Positions 63,926-64,000 of a DNA stretch of 64,000 nucleotides are shown here, in pieces. A program made the translations under genes and the position numbers. The DNA is taken from NCBI GenBank assembly GCA_000687655.1, contig JHWR01000007.1, positions 1-64,000 on the forward strand. Direction: 5' to 3'. The DNA comes from Lachnospiraceae bacterium YSB2008 (GTDB taxonomy: Bacteria > Bacillota > Clostridia > Lachnospirales > Lachnospiraceae). Every line of letters starts with the position of its first letter. Position 1 is the stretch's first letter. Under the pieces are notes generated by a model, which made no database searches, had not been told where the DNA came from, and saw only the letters and a program-made list of their open reading frames with translations.

Positions 63926-64000
63926 GTGAAAGAAGAAAGAGAATTAAGAGGTATAATCAGATATCTTATAATAGTGTCATTTGTCGTGGGACTTGTGATG
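63926..64000 (+). CDS. Start of an unidentified gene, cut by the window end
   Basis: GTG at 63926 follows an AAAGGA box by about 10 bases. The 25 visible codons read KEERELRGIIRYLIIVSF and on, a charged start followed by a hydrophobic helix, so a membrane protein is likely. The family cannot be recognised. It lies 19 bases after valS in the same direction. Confidence 0.5.
   Translation, partial: MKEERELRGIIRYLIIVSFVVGLVM

Noticed and set aside
1-64000. CRISPR arrays, tRNA or rRNA genes
   Set aside because: No regularly spaced repeats with unique spacers and no cloverleaf or rRNA core sequence was found on reading; the only perfect tandem array is the GAGCA pentamer tract.

Overview
The window (about 42% G+C, with one G+C-rich patch) looks like a chromosomal segment of a Gram-positive Lachnospiraceae bacterium (Clostridia). 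The evidence is the complete S10-spc-alpha ribosomal cluster in Firmicutes order with zinc-type S14 and L36, the elongated L17, the Clostridia-type Tad pilus operon, and the DUF5717/DUF5716 pair next to valS. A Coprococcus- or Butyrivibrio-like genus is possible, but I cannot decide this from the sequence.

Layout. 1-2.5 kb: 3' part of a CnaB-repeat surface protein. 2.7-9.7 kb: CbxX/SpoVK-type AAA ATPase, a eukaryote-type HisA, a YfhO-family membrane protein and a hybrid histidine kinase. 9.7-11.6 kb: a full-length group IIC intron directly behind the kinase terminator. 12-20 kb: Tad (Flp) pilus operon (TadZ, CpaF, TadB, TadC, Flp pilin, DUF5702 protein, two TadE-like proteins, FHA protein). 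20.1-21 kb: rRNA-type methyltransferase. 21.2-36.7 kb: S10-spc-alpha operon from rpsJ to rplQ with secY, adk, infA and rpoA, but no map gene. 36.7-41.3 kb: a 4.6-kb accessory block between rplQ and the ECF genes. It holds a HipA-like kinase with a DUF2442-HTH partner behind palindromic operators, then a mosaic surface protein behind an unusual leader. 41.4-45.6 kb: fused ECF ATPases, EcfT, TruA, L13 and S9. 45.6-46.4 kb: A24 prepilin peptidase, probably serving the distant Tad system. 46.4-54 kb: two-component system with an FtsX/MacB-type ABC exporter and a secreted CARDB-like protein. 54-55 kb: PLP aminotransferase on the minus strand. 55.2-64 kb: DUF5717, DUF5716 (divergent actin/Hsp70-fold ATPase) and a TPR-like protein in an operon with valS.

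The most striking element lies at 38.69-39.08 kb. A promoter drives a short leader ORF made almost entirely of nine tandem GAGCA pentamers. A very strong intrinsic terminator follows, and then the surface-protein gene with no visible promoter of its own. Pentamer slippage moves the leader stop codon between three positions. In one frame the stop abuts the first base of the terminator stem. This suggests a phase-variable, ribosome-position-dependent attenuator for a surface antigen (inference).

Functionally the window combines core translation and secretion genes with accessory surface and regulatory modules: Tad pilus, two cell-wall-anchored-type adhesins, envelope-stress-type ABC/TCS and a kinase cassette. 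All calls rest on reading the sequence; no database search was run.
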